This document shows positions 32,243 to 44,456 of a stretch of 64,000 bases of DNA, one piece after another (positions within the stretch are counted from its first letter, which is position 1; each line of letters begins with the position of its first letter). Below the pieces are notes generated by a model. The model was not told the DNA's origin. It worked only from the letters and a program-made list of their open reading frames with translations, and did no database searches. This DNA comes from Erigeron canadensis (lineage: Eukaryota > Streptophyta > Magnoliopsida > Asterales > Asteraceae): positions 372,001 through 436,000 of the forward strand of contig NC_057764.1 in the NCBI RefSeq assembly GCF_010389155.1, given 5' to 3'. The position numbers were made by a program, and so were the translations under genes.

Positions 32243-33365
32243 GTTACGAGGGCGTACGTGTGAGGTTTAATTAGCTGATCGAACCTATGTAGGTACGTAC
32301 GTTTGGTTGTTGATTTGGATTTTGAGGGATCGAGAGATATAATATGATTTTCGTTCCACACGCGATAGTATTATTAGCACTAGCAGTACTGTAGGTTGGT
32401 TTAGATTTATTATAATGCGGCATCGATCTATATATCATTTTCTCGATTTCAATAACGACGTATGTACACCGGCCCGCCCAAAAATTAAAGCTACTTAATT
32501 AGCCCCTCTAACCGATAGATCGATGATGGATAGATCCAAAAGTCAGTTTTTAGACTCCCTTCTCAAGTCGGTTGCCGACTCTATATTTGTATTTATTTTA
32601 CTTGTGGCCTTGTGGGCGTCTTTCTTTTCTTATTATATACATATACTGTATTGTAACTCACTTGGAAGAAATCTATACTTTCTAATGTGTTTTTTAATCA
32701 AAATATAAGCTTTTGGTTTTCGACCATTACTTAGAGATAAAAATGCTAATGTCTTTCCAATGAAAATGTTGGATAATTGATAACACGAACAAACAAATAT
32801 CGATCGATCAGCATATTTGTATGATGATGATGCCAAATGAAGTGTGAACTGTACCTCAAGACAGACAGATAGACAGACGGTTGTTGGCCTGTTACACGGG
32901 TAGGTGGTAACCAAAATATGTTTTCTACAATAATACCAATAATAAAAAAACTAAAGAAAAACACTAAAGTCATGTCTCGATGTAATAATCAATCTATAAT
33001 ATAATCTAGTTACAAAAAGACCACTATCATATAATTGCTTGATTTTAGTGATCCCGGTAAAGTACTGCATACAGTATTTTGTTCTTCATATTTGCTGAAC
33101 TCACCGATAAATACAAAAGAAGCTATTGAATGTTTATGTTACACAAGAAAATTAAAAAGTCAAACCACAAAGGACTCCCGTAAAGAAAATCAAGAATCCA
33201 CCTTTACAATTCACAGAACTAACCTTAATATTTGTTTCATCTCCTCTTTTATCCATAGAAACCAATTCGAGTATTTGCATCCAAGAGAGGTTTCCATTTC
33301 CCAATCAGCAAATCAAATATGAGCCAAAAGAAAGGGAAATTAGACAGTGCTACATAAACTTACTG
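32243..33365. other. convergent intergenic region between the SWEET and PBS1-like genes
   Basis: This holds the 3' UTRs of two tail-to-tail genes. I see no additional gene. (GACA)-type short repeats occur near 32862-32878. Confidence 0.5.
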
Positions 33366-36300
33366 CTAACCATTGTTGGCTTCAAAGATGCCTTGAGCAC
33401 TTTGTCTTCGTTTTTCAACCCACATTTTTGCTTCTGCAACAGCCCTTTCTCTTTCAAGATCCTTGTTGAGCATCTTTGCGGTTTCTTTAGGAGACTCTTC
33501 TTTCTCTGATCCATCCAAATCCCATCTGCTACGACCTGATCCTCCCCCTTCTTCGTTTCTTGAAATTCTTCCATTTCTTTCAGCTTTTGGTCTCTCTTTG
33601 TTAACGATATTAGCAGGAGCCGTGGTAGGATCATATCCCTGGTTTGCAAGATAAGACAACGCAGTGACCACATCTCCAATGAGAGGCCGTGCAGCAGCCT
33701 GTTCTTGAATACACATGGATGCAACAGCTAAGGCCTGGTATAGCCCCCTCATGGGGTAACGACCTTCTAGCCTTGGATCCACCAATGATGTGAACTTTCT
33801 TCTGTCATTAAACAGAGGTCGTGCCTACAAATGCAATCACATAATAAATCATCAGTGCAAAATCTCATGTCTCAAAGAATTAGATGACTCCTGATCCGAT
33901 TCAAACTATAATGATTTTTACTCTATAATATATATATATATATATATATATCTTTCCAGTTACTGCACAAAACTTACTCATAGCAACACTGAAAAATGTT
34001 TGTCATAACATAAGTATGTTCTCATCAAATTACAAACAGGTGTACATTATGATCTGTCACTACACAAACCTATTAGCAACGTCAAAATGCTTCATTATTT
34101 TTTTCGAAAATTCAGTCGGTATACGACATCAGGGAAACCTCACCATAAAATGGTGAAGCCTTGCACGTACTCTAGACAACGAGATGTTGACCATGGACCG
34201 TTACAAGTATTCAGAGGGAAAAACCCCAAGTCTTGCCACAATCCCTAAGAATCGAACTCAAGACCTTGAGTAAAATGCTTCATGGTATCATTATACCTTG
34301 AGTAAACGACATAAATCGTCCCTGTGGTTTATCAAAACAATAACGTTTCGTCCTTTCTAATCAAAAAAATGACAGTCCTAGTCCTTTATAGGAGGATAAG
34401 GTTCGTGTTTGGTCCTTTGACCAGTTGACCGTCATCTCTTCCCCGTTAAACCCCTCATGTGCCTCTCACGTGAGGGGTACTTACGTCATTTTTCCAGATT
34501 TTAATAAACATTTCTTCTTTTATAACCTGAACTTTATATCTATTAATCCATATCTCTATATACATCACCACCATCTTCGAATCAATCAATCCATATAAAT
34601 ATAAGTAAATATATATATATATATATATAGTAACATTCCGGTGAGAACACTTTTAAAATAAAAACGGTGAGAACACTTAAAAACATCATTTTGATGCATT
34701 AAAAGTCCATAAAACTAACATAGTGCTTAACTAATTATCATTATTTAAGTGTTTAACAACGCATTGACCCGTCAAAATCGAAAAAATCACGTTTTTTTTT
34801 TGTGCATCCATCTTTGATGGATATTCATCAATATGATGCATCCAACAAAAAACGAGATTTTTTCGATTTTGACGGATCAATGTGTTGTTAAACACTTAAA
34901 TAATGATAATTAGTTATGCACTATGTTAGTTTTATGGACAACTTTCCAGTGAGAACAAGTTTAAAATAAGAACGGTGAGAACAGGGGGTAAAAGAGGAAA
35001 TTTAACGTGGAATGGATTTTTTATTAAAACTTTTATTTTTCTATTAATTTGAAAATGTAACCACTATTATTGATAGTTATTTGTACGTAGGGAAGAAAAC
35101 TTCCATCTCATTCTAAATAGATTGCAATTAAATTAAGCACATCAATTTTTTAAATAACAAAATTTATATAATTAGTTGTTTCATCTTTTTTAATTTTATA
35201 GATTAAATTTATGGATGCGCAAAAATATAAATTATAAATAATGGATGCATAAAATTATAAACTATAAATTATGGATGCATAAGGTTTTACATACACATAC
35301 AATAGAGGATGCATCAAATTTATGGATGCACAAATTATAATTATAAATAATGGATGCATAAAGTTTTACAAATACATGCACAATGGTGGATGCACCAAAT
35401 CATATATATATATATATATATACATAAAAATCTTAAGACAAACAATTTTATAAATACAATATTTTTTGTAATAAATCATGGATGCCTCAAATATTTATAT
35501 ATGTAAAAGATGGATGCATCAAATTTGTAATATACAGCAAATACAAACGAATGTAGAATTCTATCAAGTAAAAGCCAAATTGATAATTAACTAAATGCAA
35601 AATTATAGATAGCAAACAACATGAGTGGCGGTTACATTCTTTTTTACGTGTAAACATTCTTTTCCATTAATGCCCTTTTTGCCTTTTATTTAAATTAAAA
35701 TATTATTCAATTAATCTCAACCATAGATCATAGTATCCTAAGGCACAAAACTGTTCTTATTCTAATTTAGTTCTCATTGGATGGCTCCACTATATATATA
35801 TATATGCATATTAAACCCACCATCTATCGAAATCTAAAAACCTTACCAAGTGAAAAACATATACAATTATACATACAAAGAGATTACAACTGCAGCCGGA
35901 GATTTCAACAGGCACGACGACCACCACCAATCGGAGATAATAAATTTAACAAAAAGACCACAAAAGAAGATGATCTGCCTCCGTCATCATCCTCATCGGC
36001 AACAACAGATCCAAAACCCAGATAGATGATAATCCAACACCCCACTCCCGTCACCTCTCCGGCAACGGTTGCCAGTACAACTAATAATCATCAATATCAA
36101 AATCAAAGGGACGATTTTGTATTGGTTTCCAGATCTTATTGTTAAATCTTGGTGATATATACGATGGCCGGAAATACATACGTCTAAATTGGACGGCGGT
36201 GGGTTTTTATTACCGAGACCCAGATGACCAAATGCTCCCAAAACCCTTTTCTTTTACTTCATCTTGTTGGTACGGATTGCGTTTTTAAATTTCATTGTTT

Positions 36301-39300
36301 TGTTTTGTTTGTGCACTAACAGCCCAAAGGCACACAATTAATTTTTACAAGATTTGGTTGTGATAATGCTTATTGGGTTATATGTTCAGATTTATGCCAC
36401 ATGAGATTCATGGCTTATTTGGTTTTATAATATGTTATGGTTTCTTGTTGGAATTTTTGGGATATAATTGTAGTCATCATGAAAATGGATTTTATTAACT
36501 TAAGGTTTAAATTTGGAGTTCCAAATTGGCTTTATCGATTTCAAGATTCAGATTGATGTTGTTTTTATTATTATTGTTGTTATTGTTAATAGATTTCTGG
36601 AAATGTAGAGCCACAAGAACAAGAAGGTATTTAAAACAAATGACTAGTCAAAGGGGAAAAAATGACATGAGGCACGTGAGGGATTTAACGGAGAAGAGAT
36701 GACGGTCAACTTGTCAAAGGACTAAACACGAACATTATCCTCCTATAAAGGACTGCCAATGATGTTTTTGATTAGAAAGGACGAATCGTGATTGTTTTGA
36801 TAAACCACAGGGACGATTTGTGTCGTTTACTCTTATACCTTGCAAAAAGATGTGCTTTAGTACACACACACATTGGGGTTTGCTGCTGAAGTTTTCTGCA
36901 CAAGATTCTTTTTATCTTTTTAATTATTAATAATGTTCAAAAAGGTATTTACACGATAAATTTTGAATAAAGGTTTACTTAGCAACTTCGTTTGAAAGTT
37001 GACTTTGGACCTTTTAATTTGATGCATATGCACAAGGGAAGAATCGAGCTTATACAATCGTGTGCCTATAAGAGCTGAGCCCTAACAACTTATCATGAAA
37101 ATATCACAGTATCTAAGCCAACTATTCCGAGTAGTCTACAAACTCTGACCTGTAAGAAATGACAAATAAAAATGAAGGAATTACCCATGTGACAAGGTTC
37201 TGCTGTCCATGTGGTTGAGTGCTGTCAATGGCTTTGCGACCAGTAAGCAGCTCTAAAAACACGACACCAAAACTGTACACATCGGACTTGACGGTTAGTT
37301 GTCCAGTCATGGCATACTCTGGAGCACAATAACCGTACGTGCCCATAACCCTCGTAGAAACATGAGACTTGTCCCCAGTAGGGCCCAGTTTTGCAAGCCC
37401 AAAGTCAGAGAGCTTCGGCTCAAATCCCTCATCCAACAAAATGTTGGATGACTTGAAGTCCCTGTAAATCACAGGAGGGTTAGCCTTATCATGAAGAAAC
37501 TCTAAACCTTTGGCTGCACCAGCCGCTATCTTCATTCGTGTATTCCAATCTAATGGGTCTCTATCAGGGGGAACATCTGCAGACAGTTTATTACTTTCTT
37601 AGGCTACTGGGTTTTTATGTTAAATAATAAAAAATATAGCATGTTTGCAAGATTAGAAATGTTACCATGAAGGTGATCTTCCAGTGATCCCAATGCCATA
37701 AATTCGTACACGAGAAGTCTTTGGTCACCATCAGCACAGTAACCAATCAAATTCACTAGGTTTGGATGATGTAATAGGCTAAGCATAAGAACTTCCACTA
37801 GAAACTCCCGGTTACCTTGGAGCCCATTTCTATCTAGTTGTTTAACAGCTACGACCTGTCCAAAACAACCTGAGAAATTAACTAAAGAACAAAACTTAAG
37901 AAATGGAAATTTGGCAGTCACCAATCACAATGTAATCCTTTACAAGACTACTTGGACAATGCGCTACTTGGTCCAAGATAGATACTAACAATAAAGGATT
38001 ATAATTGCATTTATCAAGAAGAATTACATTTGCTACAACACTGGACAGCCACTAGTTATCAACAAACATAAACATAATGTAATTAGGGTTTCTCATGAAA
38101 TCATGTCATGTGTAATCATTAACTTAACTAAAGATACACTAGATAATTATAAATAGGCTAATTACATAATTAACTTTATATTACTGTTTCAATTTAAAAA
38201 TATGAAACAACTCCTAGTGTTATTTGATTAAAATTTCCAAACTTTATGATTTTCGTTTCAAAGCAAAAGAAATATGACAGCATAAATTCTGAATATAATA
38301 TATTACTAGATATACATATAACTATATACCTGACCGGTGTTGTGAAGACGTCCTCTATATACACAACCAAAGCCCCCCTCCCCTAAGAAGCAATCAGGGG
38401 TAAAATTATTAGTTGCGGCTGCAAGTTCACGGAAGGTGAAGGTTTGAGCAGCAATCTGTCCATCTGGTGAATCCTTGGTGGTGGTTAATGCCTCCCTCCT
38501 TAAGCTGGTACTGTTTCTAGTCTTAAGTCTATCAACTCCTGACGAATTCAATAAACGGGATAAGTAAATGAGAGGATACCTATCTAAATACAAAAAAACA
38601 GCTCTAGAATGGAAGTGGATCTGATAATAGATGGGATGTTTTAGGATTGCTAGCGGTTTAAATTGTGCTTGGAAAATATAAGCAAGTTAAAAAAAGAGCG
38701 CTTATTTCTATTAACCCACACACCCTCCCTACCGATTAATTACAGTATGTTATACTACTAGTAGCTGTATAATAAGTCATGCGTGATGAGGTAGATATAT
38801 ATATCTACACACACAGGGGGAAGTTACGGTGCGAAGAGTGTTGAAATGCGAAACGTGTTAAAAAAACCCATCACCACATCTCACTTCTTCACCCCACCAC
38901 CATCACGACCGGCCTTCTTCCCTTGCCGCCTGGCACCACCACAACCAACTACGTTCATAATAGCCACGCTATAGCAGTTACGGTCCCCAAGCAAAATAAC
39001 GGTCAAAATAGTGGTCCCGCTATTATCAATGGTATTTGATATCGGTGCTATAGCGATCCAAATAGCAGTGCTATAGCCTTTTTTTTTTATTATTTTAATT
39101 TTTGGCCTAAACTTAAAGAAACACTATCTTTTGCAAGTATTAACATTAATGATTCAAAAACTAACACTTTTAAGCTTGACCTTGATATTTCTATTAAGTT
39201 CTAATTATTATATATTTATTATTATGATATATACACACATATATTATATGGGGAAGTGAATAAGAGGTTGTCTAACATCTAAGCTTATATGTGAAACTTC

Positions 39301-40014
39301 GCACATCCTGATACTTTAATCTGTCAAAAACATGGGGCCTAAATCACTTATCTTTTTTATAAATATTTTATAAAATTAGTATATATGAGACCCTTATTTC
39401 GAGAACTTTTTTTAGAAGAACCGTGATAACTCCTAAATTATGTATTGAATTACATGTTTGTAAAGTTCATTCACATGTGAAACGTTATAGAAAGGTATGT
39501 TGTAGAATAAAAAAATTTTCAAAACCTTATACATAGATATAGATATTAATATTGCATAATATTATAATTACAGTTATCCCACCGTCAGAAACTGTGATCG
39601 AAGCGGGCTGCTCCCTGATAGCATTAATATGGGCTGGCTGGTGGAGGTAATCGGTCATAGGGGGCGATGGATGGGTTATAGGAGGTGATTGGTGATGGGG
39701 TGATCTACCTACGGGTGGCGCGCTCAGCCGCCATGGATGGATGTACTAACATACAACTTAACCATCAGTGACATACATAATTAACTAGTAAGATGTATGT
39801 TACTGTATAAACAAAGAAAGAAGATGGAAGATGACATACCAGAAGAAGCTAATCTGGAAACATTATTACTAGCAGTAGTACAAGAAGCAGATGATGATGA
39901 TGATGATGTTGTCTTCTTCGTCTTTGATGATTGATTAGTATTATTATTATAATTATTCAATTTCTCTTCTTCTTGGGGTGAATAATCAAAACAACAGGGA
40001 AAACAACCGCCCAT
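33366..40014 (-). CDS. PBS1: PBS1-like receptor-like cytoplasmic kinase (RLCK VII)
   Basis: Five exons: 39840-40014, 38330-38538, 37666-37855, 37185-37576, 33366-33824; GT-AG borders, consistent phase, 474 residues (Arabidopsis PBS1 has 456). N-terminus MGGCFPCC fits N-myristoylation at Gly2 plus cysteine palmitoylation, anchoring it to the plasma membrane. Kinase motifs: glycine loop GEGGFG (111-116), VAVK lysine 133, catalytic YRD (D231), DFG (D249). The activation segment contains GDKSHVSTR (259-267), the site cut in Arabidopsis PBS1 by the Pseudomonas protease AvrPphB. The tail ([27 protein letters not shown]) matches PBS1 rather than PBL27. Family role: immune signalling below pattern receptors and guardee of an NLR. 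The loop sensed by RPS5 in Arabidopsis (SEMPH) reads STQPH here. Intron 4 (3.36 kb) carries a MULE. Confidence 0.93.
34300..36832. mobile_element. Mutator-like element in intron 4 of the PBS1-like gene
   Basis: A 2,533-bp unit with imperfect inverted ends of about 180 bp (GAGTAAACGACA(T/C)AAATCGTCCCTGTGGTTTATCA) and the 9-bp target duplication TTATACCTT at 34291-34299 and 36833-36841. No transposase. Nested inside is a hairpin element (from about 34639) and DNA with repeated ATGGATGCAT motifs (about 35210-35530). The orientation of the ends, GTCCCTGTGGTTT, marks it as the same family as 10086-11777. Confidence 0.9.
34639..34940. mobile_element. hairpin element nested in the intronic MULE
   Basis: Arms of about 90 bp (34706-34795 and 34850-34940) are near-perfect complements around a short loop that contains GCATCCATC and GATGCATCC. 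The outer motif GGTGAGAACACTTTTAAAATAA is repeated at both sides (34630-34660 and 34950-34985). The element recurs in SWEET intron 5. Confidence 0.65.
38600..39839. other. bulk of intron 1 of the PBS1-like gene
   Basis: Repeat-derived intronic DNA. It includes a tract with repeated GCTATAGC and AATAGC(G/A) motifs (about 38955-39080). A segment near 39630-39750 (GGTCATAGGGGG, GTGATCTACCTACGGG) is related to the GC-rich core at 4870-5050 and to the Helitron body at 44760-44850. No gene seen. Confidence 0.5.
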
Positions 40015-41739
40015 TTTTTATTCCCCTTTCACCTAATTACTCTTCCTCCAATATCCAACCAAAGAACAAGATGGGGAACTGGTTTTATTTAAATTATGAT
40101 CCGATCAATCAATCAATATACATACATCCATACAACAAAAACAGCAATATCATAATTAATTAATTGCTTTATTATATACGGACGAATATATAATTATAAA
40201 GATATATTACTACTAGTACAGTAATAATTTGTTATTGTTTTAGTTGATAAATAATGAGTAGTAGTAATCAATTAAAGAGATATAAAATACTGATGATGAT
40301 GACTTTGTTGTAGCGTCAACCGTTTCCTGACGGTTTACAATCAAACAAACCAAAGCCGGCAAGCTTTCCCCTTTCCTCTTCCTTTCCCCCACTTTCATTC
40401 AGTATATTTTTATTCTTTTCTTTTTAACCCTATATGGCTAATTAGCTATATCCATTCTAATATAATTATCTTTTGGAAAATTACGGTTTTTTTATATGGG
40501 CTCATTATCATTTTTAACCATGTAACTCAAAAGGTTAAAAAAAAAAAAAAAACTCCTCCAAATAGGACTTTTTAGTTTTTATGCAACTTTTGCAACCGTG
40601 GTTAACTTCATTATTTTTTCTTTTCGTATTATGTTTTAGAATATAAATTTTTTAAGTTTATTTTCAACATCTACCAATAAATTAAAACAAGATTGACATA
40701 TTTTGAAAACGACACATGACTTAATCCCTGATCGACACATATCCTTTTAATTTATTTATTTTGTTAAATTATCTTTTTTAGCTGTATATAAATTCAATTT
40801 TTTTATTAGATTTAGAATTAAACTCTAACTATTGACTTATTAATACAAAAGACATATAACCTTATTTAATTGATCGTTTACTCATTAAAAAATTGTCTCT
40901 TTTTATTTCTCAATCCTTCAACTCCAATTACTTATATTAATTATAATAAGTTATTAACATGAATAGTTCAAAATTTTGAGTTTACGATCCGAACCAACCA
41001 AGTTATTTGTCATCATTTCCTATGCTTACAGGTTCCGATTTTGATGTGGTTTTAAAAATTTAAGGTAAATTCAAATATTTAACTAAACATAAATTATATT
41101 TATCATTACTGTTTATTACAATTTAGCTTCGATCATCGGTTTACTTTAACAACAATTTATTTCATACTCATAAATCATGTATAAGGCATATTCCAATTTA
41201 TTTATAATACAATTTATATAGTTATAATACATCGTACGGTATGAAGACTACTTACCTATAAAGTTGACATCTTAATTCTTAACCATTTAATAAAAATCAA
41301 TAAATTCAAAAATCATCTTTGACTTTTACCTTTGATTTTAATTTAGTAATCAAGATCTTCAACTTTACAGAAAAAGTTAGACATGATCTCAATCCTATGA
41401 TTCTGAGTTGATGTGAGTAACAAGTGAAGTACTTTTTCCATCATATTGATTCCATGATTAAAAGTGATAATTGGTTCATTTTTTAGAAACGAAAAATGTA
41501 ATTTACTAATTTTAATATATAACGTGCAAATATGATACATGGATTTTTTTTTATGTATTTGAATATATGGTTGTGTAATTATAAATTATAAATAAATAAG
41601 ATAAGATCTTGATCATTAATTCATCATAAACTGATGCAAAAGTATATACATTAATACATAAATATTTCATAATATACGACTTTTACTTTAAAAAAAAATG
41701 TTTACTTGTTTTCACATTAATACTTGTTTATATATTTTT
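40015..41739. other. PBS1-like promoter and AT-rich intergenic DNA
   Basis: The first few hundred bases are the upstream region of the minus-strand kinase. No additional gene or RNA was seen, and no convincing TATA box was assigned. Confidence 0.45.
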
Positions 41740-43317
41740 GAGAAATTATCACAAGTCGTCCCTGTGGTTTGCTCGATTTGCATTTTCGTCCCTGCATTTT
41801 AAAAAAAACTCCGTTAAATCCCTCACGTGTATGGCACGTGAGGGTATATTTGTCCAGCCACTTTAATACAGAACCACGGGGACGACTTTCAACTTATTCA
41901 TCCCTAAAAAAAATTGTTTTACCCCATAACAAAGTAACTAAGATTTAAAGGATAAAACATAACTATTATTATTATTATTTGATAGTTAATATACAATCAT
42001 CAAAATCAATAAATAAATTATTTTTTTTAAATAAAAAAAAAAGAGGGAGGTGGTGTGTTCATGTGGGGAAGCCGTCGCAAAACACAAAAGTCTGAGAGTT
42101 TTATGCAGGGTTGGCTATTAGGGGTGCATGGGGTGCTAGTGAGCCCGGCCCACCTTCTTTTTAAGGGCCCATAATTTTCTAATTTTATATGTATATTTTT
42201 TGTACGAAATCATTTACTTTCTTAAGTGCCCTGTTATCAACCATGAATAAATTAAAAGTTTAAAACCCATGACTTTATGGACCTTCCGAGTGCCGATATC
42301 TCAGTCTTCTACTATTCTGACTCCTTTCAAACATCACAACTCTACACAATTCATATCATATATAAAGGTTCAGTCCATTCTCACCCCATGCAAACAAAAC
42401 TTTGTTAATATTTGTAGTGGTCTCTTTCATTGTCAGATTTTTAGTTTCTTTCTTTTGGTTTTATTATCCTTTGCTTTTAAATTAAAAAAATATTAAACAT
42501 AATAACTTAACAAACAAACAAAACACTCTCTCTCCCACCCTTTTAAGATTCCGGCCAGCCACATACTGCCGCCGTCGTCCAGTCACCAGAAAATCACTAC
42601 ACATCTTTAAAGTCATCTACAACCACCCAACATCTTCTTTCACCACGAACACCACTCGACACCATCCCACTACCACTTCACAGTCGCACCACCACCACCC
42701 CAGTCCCACCAGGAGCCGCCGCTCCACCACCAGGACACCAACGAAGCACCACTTTTCACCAACAACACCACCTTCATCATCTAAACTTCAAACCCAACAC
42801 TTATATAAAACCCATCAACAAAAACTCCATTATCATCAAACAAGTTTTAGTCATCCTTTATGGTTTTATTAGTTATTTAAGTTTTAACTTTGATTTTAAA
42901 CACTTGAATCTTGATAAGAACAACCTTTTTTCTTCAAAATGAAGGCTTAATTGGTAATTTGTTTTGTGTTTTGTAAAAATTTTTTATCTCCAGTCAAGTG
43001 ACATAAATGATTTTAAATAGAGAGAAACACTAAATATCATCCAGCTTTTAATTTTATTTGTGTAAGCTAATTTGGATGTAATAACAAATGTCACCTATTT
43101 TGTTTTGGTTGGTGTATGAATAGTACAACCCTATATAAATTTATTAAAAACTCTTTGCCTTTGTTAAAGCCACGTGAAGACTGATGAGTTGCAACCATGT
43201 CCCATTATCCATTTTGTTTCTCAAATATATATGTTTCATTCCTCAATATTTATATAGTCATATTTAATTATTTAATTATATATTAGTTAACTTAGGAGAT
43301 CTTATAACTTAGTTATC

Positions 43318-43320
<3 letters not shown>

Positions 43321-43371
<51 letters not shown>

Positions 43372-43400
43372 TCTTAATATATATATATATATATATATTA
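43321..43400. repeat. two (TA)n microsatellites
   Basis: (TA)n at about 43321-43367 and 43379-43400, separated by TTATCTTAA; the flanking TTATCTTAATATA is itself duplicated. Confidence 0.9.
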
Positions 43401-43801
43401 TAATACGATTGAACTAATGACTTATGTCATCATTTAGATTAACTACAAATTAAAAATTTTAATAATCATTATCCAAATGTATTATTATATTAGTATTAAT
43501 ATTAATATTAATTTGTAAAAAAAAATCTCAATAATTTACAATTTTTGGTTTTCCATCAATAATTTACACTTTTTAGCCCTAAATACTTAATTTATATTTA
43601 TTTTTAGCCATTAACTTGAGAAAATTTTCAACATATGGTTTTCAAAAAATCATTTCAAAACCTATTGACTTATTAACAATTATTAAATTAGATTTTTATA
43701 AATTATAAATACTAATATTTAGTTTAATATTCAATATAAACACAATTTGAACTCTAAATACATATCTCATACATAACAACATATTACGATATACAACATT
43801 A

Positions 43802-43835
43802 CTAGATTATAACCCACGTGAAACACGGGAGAACC
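43802..43835 (-). mobile_element. Helitron 3' terminus (minus orientation)
   Basis: Minus strand: hairpin-like CCCGTGTTTCACGTGGG, then TTATAATCTAG and T. Same family as the end at 12247. The 5' end of this copy was not found. Confidence 0.55.
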
Positions 43836-44404
43836 AATTAAAAAAATACATTATGAATATATTTTTGTATCTCTAACTCACAATTGGAAAACACATAAGA
43901 AGAATAATAACCTATCGAATTGTTAAGAACATAAAAAAAAGGATACTATTATTCTGAAAATGTGTTAAGATAAAAATGTGTAATTGATATTGTGCTTTAT
44001 TTTAAGCAGAATAACTGAAGTTGGAGGACTAATATCATCCTTATTCAAAAGTTTAGTCAAAGATTTTGCTAAACACAATAGTAATCACAGGACATGGGAC
44101 GATCACAGAACAAAACACGATTTACAACAGAGAGTTACTTGAATACTAAATTCAAACCGATAAGAACTTCATTCAAGATTCATTCTATCTCTCAAAATAT
44201 CTTATAATAAATAAAATTATTATAGCATGTGTCTTGGGGAATAACTACGACAAACAATTTCATCAATATGTCTCGGCTAATAATGACAGTGACAAACCTA
44301 TGATTATTGTACTACAACTTGCAAAATATAGCACTTAGAACCGTATATCTTCAAAATTATAAGATTCTATGACTTAAATGAATGAAGATCTAATATTGAT
44401 AATA

Positions 44405-44448
44405 TCGTAAACTCCGTGTCCAGTGTTGGACACGGGTCTAAAATCTAG
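44405..44448 (+). mobile_element. Helitron 3' terminus (plus orientation)
   Basis: Hairpin CCGTGTCCAGTGTTGGACACGG followed by GTCTAAAATCTAG (CTAG 44445-44448) and T. Same family as the ends at 1162 and 61709. Eight bases later another Helitron begins. Confidence 0.6.
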
Positions 44449-44456
44449 TTTACTTA

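Noticed and set aside
33350..33724. separate 124-residue protein on the minus strand
   Set aside because: Out-of-frame shadow of the last exon of the PBS1-like kinase.
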